Source of the DNA: Catalinimonas niigatensis | GTDB lineage: Bacteria; Bacteroidota; Bacteroidia; Cytophagales; Cyclobacteriaceae | NCBI RefSeq assembly: GCF_030506285.1 | Contig: NZ_CP119422.1 | Span: 5,691,501-5,755,500 of the forward strand | Direction of reading: 5' to 3' | Length of the DNA stretch: 64,000 bases | In this document: positions 15,926 through 25,640 of the stretch, piece by piece | Position numbering within the stretch: the stretch's first letter is position 1 | Layout of the letters: each line of letters opens with the position of its first letter | Notes under the pieces: generated by a model | The model's input: the letters and a program-made list of their open reading frames with translations, nothing else | Database searches by the model: none | Told to the model about the DNA's origin: nothing | Position numbers and translations under genes: made by a program

Positions 15926-18900
15926 AACATTCTCCAAGTTGTTTTCGGGCAAGGATTCAGATCATAGAGGACTACATCCATGAGTTACCCATTGAGCGTA
16001 AAGCAAAGAATGATGTACGTTCACTGCTCAAACAGGGCTATATTTCCCCGGAACTCTATGCTAAAGACAATCCTTATGTCTTGCCAGCAGCTGAAAATGA
16101 AGAAAAGCTTATTGAAGGATATCTATGGGCCAATTTAGTTTCTGAAGAACCACTGACTTTTGAGGAAAAAACAAGCTATTCCACCTGGTTTGCCATGCAT
16201 CCGGAAAAGCAGTTGGGAGAAGAAAAAGTGACTTCGTCTTTTCATTTCCCCTTGGTCATTAAGGGCAAAAAAGAAGACATACCCCGCCTGATCCGGGCAC
16301 AATTAGAAAAACAACCATCAGAGCAACCACACAGCGAATCATCAACAACCGTCACCAACCAGAAAAAACTATTGGCTAGGGCAAAAGTTAGAGCCATCAT
16401 CATCAAAATGAACATGCTGAAAATGAAAAATAATAAAGGTGTAACTCACCACACTTTATCCGGTTTACATGGACTTGCTGGTTTGGCTGGATTATCCGGT
16501 CATCAACTCCATACTACTCTGGGAGCTTTACCAACAGGTACTTTAGGCAGATTAGATGACTATACCCTGGGCAAGCTCGTCAAACCTGAGCGCAAAGAAG
16601 AAGGCAAACGCAGCTTTGAGGAAGTCATCAAAATGTACAATCAGGGAATCACCGAAGACGAAATCAAAGTATGGGTATGGTACCGCAGATCTCTAGGCTC
16701 TCCCATGACTTCTTGGAAGAAGTATTTTCTTGATAATACAAGTAGTGCTAATCGTGATAACATAGCTTACGCCAATGCAGCTACTTCTATCCTTAACAAC
16801 ATGTGGCACAAAATAGCAACCGTTCCCACCGGATCAATTTTGGGCAAGCCCACCAAATTTGAGCATGAATATAGTGGTAAGGTGTATCTGGTCCTGACCA
16901 ATCCACAAGGCCAAAAGATCATTGTGCTCAAAGACCATGTTACCATCAAAGGGACTACCCAGCAGGTAAGCGATGCTACGCTGACTGGTTTTGTAAAAAA
17001 AGGTCTGCTTTTCTACTCCAATGGTGAGATGCTGCCTTATCCCATTTTTGCATATGGAAATATGTACGAAAGGGCAAAGCAATTAGAAGAAGATAAGGAT
17101 GAGCTTATGGCCAAGTACGGAGAAGCGGTATTTGAAAAGCACAAACAAGTCATAGCTGAGCGTACCCCTAAGCCGATTTCTATTCAAAATGTTGATCCCA
17201 ACGAGCGGCCCAAGATCCTTGCTTTCTCTGAGTTTGCCAGAAGCTTTGCTATTGATAATCTGGCTGAAGAAACCGGCCATGAAATAGCAGATAGCTATAA
17301 AGATGCTCAAACTGGTAAAATTAGTCTGAGAGATGCTTTCTGGCACTATTTACAGACCTTAGAGCGTACCGACTTTGGCAATTTGTCTGCCCATCAGCTC
17401 TTCTACTACTATGTGCTAGGCCGCAACATGAACCGCATGGACAAGGCGGAAGCACAAATGATCATGCAGTATGGTCCTGAAGAAGGAGAAAAGCTCTTTG
17501 GCCGATTCCTGCATGAGGGTTTGGCACTGGAAGACCGGCAGCGCATAGACTTTGAATGGAACAGGCTCTACAATGGTACGGCAGACATCATGTATCACCG
17601 CATACCGGTAGGCTTTGAATGCAGCAAAACCTTTGGTAAAAATCAGGGTACTCTACAATTCACTCCTGCCCAAAGAGAAGCCATTGCTTTTATGCAGGCC
17701 GCAGGCTCAGGTATCGTGGCTTATGACGTAGGCGTAGGAAAAACCATGTCTGCCATCATTGCAATGGCCAACAACCTTTACGAAGGCCGGGTCAAACGTC
17801 CGGTAGTGGTGGTGCCCAACCCCACTTATGAGAAGTGGAAGCGGGAAATTGTCGGTTACACCGATAAAAAGACCAATCAGTTCATCCCGGGAGTGCTCTC
17901 CCATACTGGTATTACCATCAATGATTGGTATAACCTGGGCACCCAGATCAGAAAGGGCTTGGATTTAGAGCAAGAAGTACCCGAAAACAGCATTACCATG
18001 CTCACCTATGAAGGATTCATCCAGCTAGGCTACTCAGAAAAGCTGCAAAGAGAATTCTTTGATGAGCTCAATGACATTGTGATGATGAAGGATGTGGGTA
18101 AAACCAACCGGGACTGGTCCAAGATGCAGAAGAAGAACCAAAAGACGGTAGGCCAGGCTCAGAAGGGAACCCGAGTGGATGTAGATACGCTTGGCTTTGA
18201 CTTTATTGTGGTGGATGAAGCCCATAACTTCAAAAATGTCTTTACCAGCACCCCTACGGATGATGATGGCAATAAGCGTTTCAAGATGGAAACAGTAGCT
18301 TCTGACAGGGCAATCAAAATGTTCTTTATGACCAACTACATCCAGCGAAAGTTTGGTCGTAATGTGATGCTCTTAACGGCCACTCCTTTTACCAATTCAC
18401 CCCTGGAAGTATTCTCTATGCTTTCAATGGTAGCTTATGACAAGATGGTGCAGATGGGACTTAAGAACATCGGGTCATTCCTTGAAACCTTCGTGCTACA
18501 GGAAATGGAGTATGCCAATAGCTATGACGGTACGATACAGCAAAAGTATGTAGTGAAGCGGTTCAACAACCGATTGCTACTGCAAAAGCTAATTCACAAC
18601 CATATCAGCTACAAAACAGGAGAGGATGCCGGTGTACAGCGGCCTATCAAAGTCAACTTACCTAAGCTTTATCGCACTACCCCAGGTGGAGAAGTGCAGA
18701 GACTAGGAGGAGATGAGCAGATCCTGACTTACCTTACCATGACCGAAGACCAGTATGCTGTACAAAACCAGGTGATCAAACTGGCAATGGACAAAAGTAG
18801 AGGGGGAAGCATTCTGGAAAGTATGGGACAATCTTTGAGCAATGCCATCAGCCCCTACTTTACCAAACTCTACAACGGATTGCCACCCAAGGATCATGTA

Positions 18901-20424
18901 GAATTTGTCAAGAACAGCCCCAAGATTGACTATACCTGCCAATGTATTGCATCCGTAAAAAAGTACCATGAAGACAAAGGAGAAGCTGTCTCCGGACAAG
19001 TCATCTATATGAACCGGGGAAAAGACTATTTCCCTATGCTCAAGAAATACCTCATTGAAGAAGTGGGCTATAAGCAGAACGTTAAGCACAACAAAAAGTC
19101 TTTTGATGAGGTAGAAGTCATTACTTCCGGAATATCTGGAAACCGGAAAGAAGCCATCAAAGATGCTTTCCAGGCCAATGTGGTGAAAGTCATCATCGGA
19201 ACCAGCACCATTACGGAAGGAATAGACCTTCAAAATCATGGCACGGTACTGTATATCTTGCTACCTGACTGGAATCCTACCAGCATCAGACAGGTAGAAG
19301 GAAGAATCCACCGGCAGAAAAACCGCTTTGGCTACGTGCGTATCGTCATGCCGCTGGTCAATGACTCAATGGATGTGTTTGTATTCCAGAAGTTAGAAGA
19401 AAAGTCATCGCGCATCAACGATCTATGGTACCGCAGTGATAGAGGTAACGTACTGGATCAGGAGGCCCTGGACCCGGAAGAAGTGAAGTTTGCCCTCTAC
19501 ACCAATATTGGAGAGCTCGTGAAAATGGAGCTGGACAAGCAGGAAAAAGAGAATACCCGCAAAAAAGAAGTACTGGAATCAGAGCACAAGACCTTGCTTA
19601 CGCTGAAAGGAAGGATCAAGACCTATCAGGGATTCAGGGATAGTTTGCCAAGGAAAATGGAAGAGTTGATCAATAGAATCAATGACTACTTCTTTGGACT
19701 ATCTAAGAACTATGAGCAGCAATACTACTGGCGCAGCAAGGATGAGAAGCAGCGCAAAGCACTAACTGAGCGTATTCAGGATGTCGTCAAAGACGTACAG
19801 GAGTTTCTTTCGTCTACAGATAGGGATGACAAAGAATTGATCCGTACCGGAAAGCGTGTGCTCAACCTGTTGGGTGATATCAGCGCTACCGACTGGCAGT
19901 TCAATGAAAACTTCTCTGAGTTCAGGGCCATTGTACCCCAGGTACGAAAAGCGGAGACCACCACACTGGCCAAACGAAGTATGAGCATCCATGATGATCT
20001 TACGCCCATCCTTGACGAAATGGAGCAGGAAATCAAGAAAGTAGATGAGGAAAGAGAGTTCTTACGCTCTGAAGAAAACATGAGCAGACTGGAAACCATT
20101 GTTAGAGAGAAAAAAGCCAAGCTCCAGATCAAGCCCGGTACCATTACAGAACGTGCCAGGGACTTTGCCTCTCTTAATTATCTGCTGGATTACTCTCAGG
20201 CGGATACTATGAATCAGGGACATTCTCTCTTGCCAAATGAAGTAGATTTATTTGCCGATGAGATCAAAAAGATCCAGCAGCACAAGCAAATCAGCATTGC
20301 CAAGGAAGTGGAGGAAGAGGAAATAGACGAAGCTTCAGTAGCTTCTGACAAACTCAAAGCCAAGGCTAAGGCTAAAGCTATTATTATAAAAATGAAGATG
20401 TTGAAGATGAAGAGGGCGGCATGA
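15922..20424 (+). CDS. 1500-aa Snf2-like helicase, DarB-like
   Basis: The helicase core has Walker A DVGVGKT (about 602-608), motif II VVDEAHNF (about 763-770), motif III LLTATPF (about 818) and a C-terminal RecA domain with GTSTITEGIDLQ and motif VI QVEGRIHRQ (about 1099-1140). The 550-residue N-terminal part includes a basic-hydrophobic motif RAIIIKMNMLKMK (about 156-168) and a Leu-Gly-rich stretch (about 178-212). The last 23 residues repeat that motif as KAIIIKMKMLKMK. Such large phage helicases (P1 DarB type) can be packaged in the virion and protect incoming DNA from restriction. Encoded directly after a methyltransferase gene. Confidence 0.85.
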   Translation: MKHSPSCFRARIQIIEDYIHELPIERKAKNDVRSLLKQGYISPELYAKDNPYVLPAAENEEKLIEGYLWANLVSEEPLTFEEKTSYSTWFAMHPEKQLGEEKVTSSFHFPLVIKGKKEDIPRLIRAQLEKQPSEQPHSESSTTVTNQKKLLARAKVRAIIIKMNMLKMKNNKGVTHHTLSGLHGLAGLAGLSGHQLHTTLGALPTGTLGRLDDYTLGKLVKPERKEEGKRSFEEVIKMYNQGITEDEIKVWVWYRRSLGSPMTSWKKYFLDNTSSANRDNIAYANAATSILNNMWHKIATVPTGSILGKPTKFEHEYSGKVYLVLTNPQGQKIIVLKDHVTIKGTTQQVSDATLTGFVKKGLLFYSNGEMLPYPIFAYGNMYERAKQLEEDKDELMAKYGEAVFEKHKQVIAERTPKPISIQNVDPNERPKILAFSEFARSFAIDNLAEETGHEIADSYKDAQTGKISLRDAFWHYLQTLERTDFGNLSAHQLFYYYVLGRNMNRMDKAEAQMIMQYGPEEGEKLFGRFLHEGLALEDRQRIDFEWNRLYNGTADIMYHRIPVGFECSKTFGKNQGTLQFTPAQREAIAFMQAAGSGIVAYDVGVGKTMSAIIAMANNLYEGRVKRPVVVVPNPTYEKWKREIVGYTDKKTNQFIPGVLSHTGITINDWYNLGTQIRKGLDLEQEVPENSITMLTYEGFIQLGYSEKLQREFFDELNDIVMMKDVGKTNRDWSKMQKKNQKTVGQAQKGTRVDVDTLGFDFIVVDEAHNFKNVFTSTPTDDDGNKRFKMETVASDRAIKMFFMTNYIQRKFGRNVMLLTATPFTNSPLEVFSMLSMVAYDKMVQMGLKNIGSFLETFVLQEMEYANSYDGTIQQKYVVKRFNNRLLLQKLIHNHISYKTGEDAGVQRPIKVNLPKLYRTTPGGEVQRLGGDEQILTYLTMTEDQYAVQNQVIKLAMDKSRGGSILESMGQSLSNAISPYFTKLYNGLPPKDHVEFVKNSPKIDYTCQCIASVKKYHEDKGEAVSGQVIYMNRGKDYFPMLKKYLIEEVGYKQNVKHNKKSFDEVEVITSGISGNRKEAIKDAFQANVVKVIIGTSTITEGIDLQNHGTVLYILLPDWNPTSIRQVEGRIHRQKNRFGYVRIVMPLVNDSMDVFVFQKLEEKSSRINDLWYRSDRGNVLDQEALDPEEVKFALYTNIGELVKMELDKQEKENTRKKEVLESEHKTLLTLKGRIKTYQGFRDSLPRKMEELINRINDYFFGLSKNYEQQYYWRSKDEKQRKALTERIQDVVKDVQEFLSSTDRDDKELIRTGKRVLNLLGDISATDWQFNENFSEFRAIVPQVRKAETTTLAKRSMSIHDDLTPILDEMEQEIKKVDEEREFLRSEENMSRLETIVREKKAKLQIKPGTITERARDFASLNYLLDYSQADTMNQGHSLLPNEVDLFADEIKKIQQHKQISIAKEVEEEEIDEASVASDKLKAKAKAKAIIIKMKMLKMKRAA

Positions 20425-20714
20425 GATTCTTGTTCATTTAAAAAAAAATAAGAATTTGCGCTGCTCCCAAAATGTTCACATATATTTTGATATGCACTGT
20501 GCCTAGCATTACACACATTGATGTCAAAACATTGACTGTGTGCTGAATTACCTCACTTGATTCGTAGCTTAATCCTTCGTGCCTGTTTAATTCACACCTG
20601 CAAGTCGGTTGGTGTGGGGTCGCTTCTTTGTTTGTCAACCTTTAAAACTGTTACCAATAAGACAAACTTTTTATCGACTGTTGTTTATTGTTGCTATCTA
20701 TTGTGGCCTACACA
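20425..20714. other. Intergenic region without a gene
   Basis: No supported gene. CACACC (20592-20597) with GGTGTG (20610-20615) form a small hairpin, and the stretch TATTGTGGCCTACACATTA (about 20698-20716) resembles TATTGTGGTACAAAACATTA near 23741-23760. The latter lies at the other end of the two cargo genes. Confidence 0.35.
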
Positions 20715-21725
20715 TTATTGCTGATCCTCTTTGCTTTTAAAGTCAGTGATGGTATTTCCATCATAACGATACACGCCACTTCCAGATCCAAACCAAATAC
20801 TTCCATCGTTAGCTTCCATAAGCCCCAACAGAGCTGGTCCTTGTGACATAATTTCGGTTACAGTGGGCGTCTTATCGTATAAGGACTTTGCATCATAACG
20901 CGAAAGTGCCCAGACGTCCCCATAGAGTTTGACTCCACCAGTAGTCCAGATGTTTCCTTTCTTATCTTCGATTATAGCATAAACACCCCTCTGCGATACC
21001 TTAGTAAAGGTACTGCCGTCATAGCGCCAAAGACCATCGGCGCCGAACCAGATATTGCCTTTTCTATCTTCGATGATTGACCAAACGTTGTTAAAGGCTT
21101 TACCGTCTTTGTTTTTTAAAACAGTAAATGTTTTTCCATCATAAACAAACATATTTTCGCCATGTGCACCAAACCAAAGCTTGCCGGTTTTGTCTTCAAG
21201 GAGTAAGCGAATATTGTTACTGGGAAATCCATCTTTTGTGGTAAAATTTCGAAAAGATTTCCCATCGTAACGGCTTGCTCCGAACCAAATATTACCGTCT
21301 CTGTCCTCATAAATATGAAGCGCCATATTGCTGGCAAGCCCATCTTTTGTTGTAAAATGTTGAAAGCTTATCTCCCCAGCAGGCAAGTGATAAACACCCG
21401 AATCTTTGGAAGCGAACCAAAGATTTCCTTTTCGATCTTCCAGAACATCCCAGAAGCTGGGCGAACTTATTTCACTTGATATATTAGTAAAAGATGTTCC
21501 ATTGTATCGAAACACGCCTAAGTAAGAAGCTATCAAAATGTCTCCGTTCCTAGCTTGCTTTATATTCCGAACCATACTCATAGGCACCTTAGAGGTGTCT
21601 GCCTCTTTGAGTTGAGACTCGGAGTATCCTGCTCTTCCATTATCTTGTGGTGCGTTTGTTTGGTTTGGTCCACAGGAGGTGGAGAGGATAAATATAAAGA
21701 GCAAACCAGGTATGTTTTTCATCAT
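20715..21725 (-). CDS. Regulator-propeller lipoprotein (cargo)
   Basis: The protein has 336 residues from ATG 21725. A longer frame to 21860 would put 45 non-signal residues before MMKNIPGLLFIFILSTSC, which is a good lipoprotein signal with the lipobox Cys. At least six repeats of the two-component-regulator propeller pattern follow (EDRKGNLWFASKDSGVYH, EDRDGNIWFGASRYDG, EDKTGKLWFGAHGENMF and so on), giving a beta-propeller. There is no kinase or HTH part, so it is a sensor or binding domain alone, on the outer membrane or in the periplasm. It lies opposite to the direction of the virus-like genes and is probably a passenger. Confidence 0.8.
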   Translation of the reverse strand: MMKNIPGLLFIFILSTSCGPNQTNAPQDNGRAGYSESQLKEADTSKVPMSMVRNIKQARNGDILIASYLGVFRYNGTSFTNISSEISSPSFWDVLEDRKGNLWFASKDSGVYHLPAGEISFQHFTTKDGLASNMALHIYEDRDGNIWFGASRYDGKSFRNFTTKDGFPSNNIRLLLEDKTGKLWFGAHGENMFVYDGKTFTVLKNKDGKAFNNVWSIIEDRKGNIWFGADGLWRYDGSTFTKVSQRGVYAIIEDKKGNIWTTGGVKLYGDVWALSRYDAKSLYDKTPTVTEIMSQGPALLGLMEANDGSIWFGSGSGVYRYDGNTITDFKSKEDQQ

Positions 21726-22007
21726 TATGTATTTAGTATTAACTCCAACAAAGCTACCCGTCTTAGCGCCCGGCTTTGGTAAAGCATATGTAAAAAAAAT
21801 GTAAACGAAATGTAAAAATTGCTTGGATAGCTTAGTTTTCGGATACTGAATCTTTGTCAAGGGTTGACAATTTCATTTCTCACTTGTCCAACGTTAATTT
21901 GCTTTCTAGTCCAAGTTGTCCCGGAGCATTTACTTGTTCGTGGAGAGCTTTGTTAGTAGATGCTACTCGTTAGATGACCAAATTGTGTTGGGCTCTATTA
22001 CTGCCAG

Positions 22008-22150
22008 CATTAAAACAACTGAAAGAAGGACATAACCGCTCAATCTACCACCACCATTCATAGCCTTTCTATAATAGCCCTCTCAAAGCAAAGAGATTAA
22101 GCAGCTATTCATGAAAATAACAAAAAGTACTCACAAGAGCATTTTTAATA
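22008..22150 (+). repeat. Direct repeat copy 1 (5' region of the histone-like gene)
   Basis: This sequence of about 140 bases matches 23754-23890 with scattered differences: both contain ATTAAAACA, GGACATA.CCGCTCAATC, CTCTCAAA and CAGCTATTCATGAAAATAAC. The second copy is the leader and start of the histone-like gene. The serine hydrolase gene lies exactly between the two copies. Confidence 0.8.
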
Positions 22151-22197
22151 TGAAAGTGCTGTTAAAGTTGAAGAGCTATAATGTTTCAGGAGTCTAA
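22111..22197 (+). pseudogene. Truncated copy of the start of the histone-like gene
   Basis: In repeat copy 1 the start codon and first ten codons of the histone-like gene are kept (MKITKSTHKSI against MKITKSNHNSI), then the frame continues for 18 unrelated, basic residues and stops. It is either a remnant left by the duplication that accompanied insertion of the serine hydrolase gene, or a very short peptide gene. Confidence 0.55.
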
Positions 22198-22249
22198 ATT
22201 TTAATTTCTACTTTTTCCTACACGATTGTGCTTTCGTTATTCTTAAAAA

Positions 22250-23719
22250 TCATTCCGTTTTGAGCCATTCATAATGTTCACCCTGCTGCATTAATAGTTT
22301 TGTGACCTTTCCATTTTCGTCATTAATAAATTCTACGGTTGCCTGTGGCCTCACATTCTCTACAATAAAAGAAGTTTCAGTGGCAGGAATGAGATTTGCC
22401 CTCCACTTCTTCCTCTCCTGAGCAACTAAGACTCCATCTTCTAATATTATTTGGAGGTTACGGTTGTCCAGACTGTAAGTTCCTATATAATTTGTTAGGT
22501 TAGATTCCGTAAGAATGGTTTCGTCGGATGATTCGTATAACTCAAAACCCGGCCAATCATACACTATTGCAACACTTCTTATTATTTCTTCAATGATTTC
22601 TGTATTTGTTCCATTGACCATGACAACCACTCCTTTTCCACACGATGTTCCAAAATAATATTTAGCTCTAAACGCTTTATTCGCTCCTGAATGTTGCGCA
22701 TATTTTTCTCCATTATGATTCTCAATGAATGTCCCCAATGCCGAAACCTCATTTTTGAGTGTTGGGGTTATCATTTGTTCAGCAGAGTAATTAGAAAGAA
22801 GCATACTGTTTTTATTAGCCAGGGAAAGCTGAATGTCAATGAGTAATTTAGCCAATTCAGTTGGTGTTACCCATAATCCCGCGGCGGCAGATTCTGGATA
22901 GATATTATATTTGTTTTTTAAAACTTTGCCATTGTCTAAGTGCCCGCAGGCGATTTGGTCAGGATATTTGTCAAGTTCTACCGAATAGAAGGAGCTATTC
23001 ATCTGAAGAGGCTGAAAAATATTCTCTTCCACAAATGCTTCATAAGATGAATTTTGAATATCAGATAGAATCAGCTGAGACAGCATAGTTCCCCCTCCTG
23101 AATACTTAAATTCTTGATTTGGTGGAATTATTGGTAAGACCTTTTCCGAATTAGCTGGTTTTACACCTTCTAAAATTTCAATGATGGAAGGTAAATCTTT
23201 GGAGTTTTTATAGCCGCCGAATCCGTGTGTAGATAATCCTGCTGTATGGCTAAGAAGTTGGCGAAGGGTAATTCCCTCATTGTTAATACTTTCGTTGTAT
23301 GGAAATTTCCAGGAAGTGAGTAAAGAATTGATGTTTGAATCCAAACTTATATTCTGCTTGTCTGCAATTTTTAATAGAGCTACTGCATTTACTGTTTTGC
23401 TCATAGAAGCAGCTTGGAAAACCGTTTCGGTGTTCACTTTTGTTTTCGTTTCCACATTGGTTACACCGTAACCTTTAGCCCATTCAACTTGAAAATCATT
23501 GATTACCGCAATACTAAGCCCAGCAAGGTTGTAGTCTTGCATTCGCTCCTCTATGTTCCATAGTGGTTTACCGGCAATGCGAACAATGGGGCTTAAACTA
23601 TTTTCAACTTGTTTAATTCTATATTGGATTGAGTCCCTCTCCTGAATGTTTTGCGCCAGCACATTAGTCATTATGAACATTTGACAAAGAAGGAGCAGGA
23701 AAAGTGTTTTAATTTTCAT
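22250..23719 (-). CDS. Exported serine beta-lactamase-like hydrolase (cargo)
   Basis: The protein has 489 residues with a signal peptide (about 1-22, ending NVLAQ). The penicillin-binding/beta-lactamase fold of the class C-like family is shown by S-x-x-K SMSK (105-108), Y-S-G (206-208) and HSGANKAF near 342. A C-terminal domain of about 100 residues resembles those of peptidase-like family members. Substrate unknown: esterase, D-amino peptidase or beta-lactamase activity are all possible. It is on the strand opposite to the virus-like genes, and the flanking direct repeats (22008-22150 and 23754-23890) mark it as an insertion. Confidence 0.85.
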   Translation of the reverse strand: MKIKTLFLLLLCQMFIMTNVLAQNIQERDSIQYRIKQVENSLSPIVRIAGKPLWNIEERMQDYNLAGLSIAVINDFQVEWAKGYGVTNVETKTKVNTETVFQAASMSKTVNAVALLKIADKQNISLDSNINSLLTSWKFPYNESINNEGITLRQLLSHTAGLSTHGFGGYKNSKDLPSIIEILEGVKPANSEKVLPIIPPNQEFKYSGGGTMLSQLILSDIQNSSYEAFVEENIFQPLQMNSSFYSVELDKYPDQIACGHLDNGKVLKNKYNIYPESAAAGLWVTPTELAKLLIDIQLSLANKNSMLLSNYSAEQMITPTLKNEVSALGTFIENHNGEKYAQHSGANKAFRAKYYFGTSCGKGVVVMVNGTNTEIIEEIIRSVAIVYDWPGFELYESSDETILTESNLTNYIGTYSLDNRNLQIILEDGVLVAQERKKWRANLIPATETSFIVENVRPQATVEFINDENGKVTKLLMQQGEHYEWLKTE

Positions 23720-23753
23720 CGCTATTTATTTAGGAGATAGTATTGTGGTACAA

Positions 23754-23890
23754 AACATTAAAACAGCCGAAAGCAGGACATAGCCGCTCAATCCAACACC
23801 ATCAATCTTAGCCTTCATAGAATAGCACTCTCAAAACAAAAGAGTAGAATCAGCTATTCATGAAAATAACAAAAAGCAATCACAATAGCA
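23754..23890 (+). repeat. Direct repeat copy 2 (leader of the histone-like gene)
   Basis: This is the functional-looking copy of the repeat described at 22008-22150. It contains the ATG at 23860 in CAGCTATTCATGAAAATAAC and leads into a full-length gene. The conservation of about 100 bases upstream of the ATG suggests that promoter or leader signals lie in it. Confidence 0.75.
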
Positions 23891-24888
23891 TTATTACTGC
23901 TGATGTGGCTGGAAAAATGCCATCAGAGTTGAAAGAAGCGCATACTTTTTACCAAGAGTCAGAGCAGTTCTATGATGAAGTCCCGGAGGTCAAAGAAGCC
24001 ATAGATTTATACCTGGAGAATGTCTCGGATTGGGCCAAAGACAGTCTTTCTGAAGAAAAGCCAAAGAAAGCAACCGCTCGGTCCGATCCTAAAAAAAAGC
24101 CACAAGCCAAAAAAACTACTGTACAGAAATCCAGCACAGTAAAAAAAAGCAGCACTGCTAAGAAACCAGTAGTTAAAAAGAGCAGAGTAAAGAAAGCAGC
24201 AGCTCCTAAAAAGACGAGAAAAGCCAGTGCCACAGCAGCCAGAGGTGTGAACAAAATCAGTGCGGAAGTGCGCTTTGCCAAACGTGCTAAGTCACTGCAT
24301 GAGAAAGTAGCGACCAAGACTCAGATCGCAGCTTTTGTGAAAGCTCTGCAACGGGCAATTCTGAAAAAAGAAATTAGCAAGAACAGCCCTCATGCTGATT
24401 TCATCATGGATATGCAGCGATTACTCGTCAATTTCCACAATGGCATGAGCAAGGAGACTGAGAAATTCAATCTCCCTACCACTCTTCACAAAAAAGCTGT
24501 TGATCTTGCAGACGATGAAAGGGTAAGGGACTCAGTACGCCTTGTCAACCGCTACATTGGACTCATCAATACCGACAAGATTGCTTCTATGAAGCGCTTG
24601 CTGGATGCAATAGAGAAAGCAATCAAGCAGGGCAAGATCAAAAAAGAAGATGATTACTTCTCCGTGATCAACAACATCACCAAAAAGCTGAAGAATCACG
24701 CCAGCAAGCATACTGTTTTGGATGCCACCCAAACCGAACTCTCCGGTTTGCAGGATGTGCTCAAAAAATATGGTCTCTCTGCTGCCACTCCAAAAAGAAA
24801 AAAGTCAGTCAGCAGAAGAGCGGTAAGGAAAAAGCCAGTACTCAGAAAGAAGAGGGTAGCAAAAAAAAAGTCCAGGCAGCAACGATAG
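23860..24888 (+). CDS. Lys/Ala-rich histone-H1-like DNA-binding protein
   Basis: The protein has 342 residues. A short acidic N-terminal segment (about 1-66) is followed by a Lys/Ala/Ser/Pro-rich tail (about 66-130) full of KK-S-x-V and AAPKK motifs. Next comes a helical middle (about 130-305) with three or four amphipathic helices, and a second basic tail (305-342) rich in RRAVRKKPVLRKKR. Histone-H1-like basic tails bind DNA without sequence specificity. Its place before the ATPase and adhesion genes suggests condensing the genome for packaging, but a host nucleoid role is possible. Confidence 0.65.
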   Translation: MKITKSNHNSIITADVAGKMPSELKEAHTFYQESEQFYDEVPEVKEAIDLYLENVSDWAKDSLSEEKPKKATARSDPKKKPQAKKTTVQKSSTVKKSSTAKKPVVKKSRVKKAAAPKKTRKASATAARGVNKISAEVRFAKRAKSLHEKVATKTQIAAFVKALQRAILKKEISKNSPHADFIMDMQRLLVNFHNGMSKETEKFNLPTTLHKKAVDLADDERVRDSVRLVNRYIGLINTDKIASMKRLLDAIEKAIKQGKIKKEDDYFSVINNITKKLKNHASKHTVLDATQTELSGLQDVLKKYGLSAATPKRKKSVSRRAVRKKPVLRKKRVAKKKSRQQR

Positions 24889-24908
24889 CTACTAAGTCCA
24901 AAAAGAAG

Positions 24909-25640
24909 ATGCCAGATCAGTCGCTAGTGGTTGCCAAGACGGTTACTCCAGCCACCCAAAGCAACCCTACTGTTTTACCCGGCTTTCAAAGTGTGGACCA
25001 GCTCAAGAAATCTGAGAATACCTTCAAGCTAAAAGGAGATATAGGCAAACTCCTGGGAGATCTTGAAAAGTATATGCTGGCCCTTACGATAGAAGGGGAT
25101 CAGGGAGCAGGTAAAACCAGGTTCACTTACCAGTTGGCCAATGCCTTTGCTGGCTCAGGTTTTAACGTGGGGGTGTTTTCCCTGGAAATGGGTGATAAAT
25201 CCGACGTAGTGCGCAAGATGATCAATAGCTACATTACTAAACACAACAGATCAAGAGTACAGCTGACCGGAGAAGCCAGTGAGGGTATAGATACCATCCG
25301 TAAGCATGCCAAAGACTTTGATGTGGTCATTATTGACTCCTGGAATAAACTGGATGCTGATTCTTCTGAATTTGATAAGCTCAGAAAAGACTTTCCTGAT
25401 ACGATTTGGATTGTCATTTTCCAGCGTACTGTAAAGGGCACCATCCGGGGAGGCACTGCACCACTCTATGATGCAGGCATTAACCTTGAAGCTGTCAAAT
25501 CAGATCAGGGATTTGAATACAACTTTGTGCAGGCAACCAAGAACCGCTACGGAGAAACCTTTGTCCCTTACTCAATGGCAAGTAAAAAGATCATCCGCAC
25601 GATAAAATTAGAAAATAACGATACCGCAGTACCCGCATGA
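24909..25640 (+). CDS. RecA-fold P-loop ATPase
   Basis: The protein has 243 residues. Walker A GDQGAGKT (about 63-70) and Walker B FDVVIIDSWNKL (about 138-149) lie in a single RecA-like domain; the segment GVFSLEMGDKSDVVRKM resembles the DnaB/RecA family. No primase or DNA-binding domain is visible. It is 20 bases after the histone-like gene and overlaps the next gene by four bases. It may drive replication, packaging or protein delivery; the sequence does not tell which. Confidence 0.7.
   Translation: MPDQSLVVAKTVTPATQSNPTVLPGFQSVDQLKKSENTFKLKGDIGKLLGDLEKYMLALTIEGDQGAGKTRFTYQLANAFAGSGFNVGVFSLEMGDKSDVVRKMINSYITKHNRSRVQLTGEASEGIDTIRKHAKDFDVVIIDSWNKLDADSSEFDKLRKDFPDTIWIVIFQRTVKGTIRGGTAPLYDAGINLEAVKSDQGFEYNFVQATKNRYGETFVPYSMASKKIIRTIKLENNDTAVPA

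Noticed and set aside
18703-19239. 178-residue open frame on the minus strand
   Set aside because: It lies fully inside the helicase gene, which has clear conserved motifs at this place.
20438-20638. 66-residue open frame on the minus strand
   Set aside because: Irregular composition, contains small inverted repeats, no coupling to neighbours.
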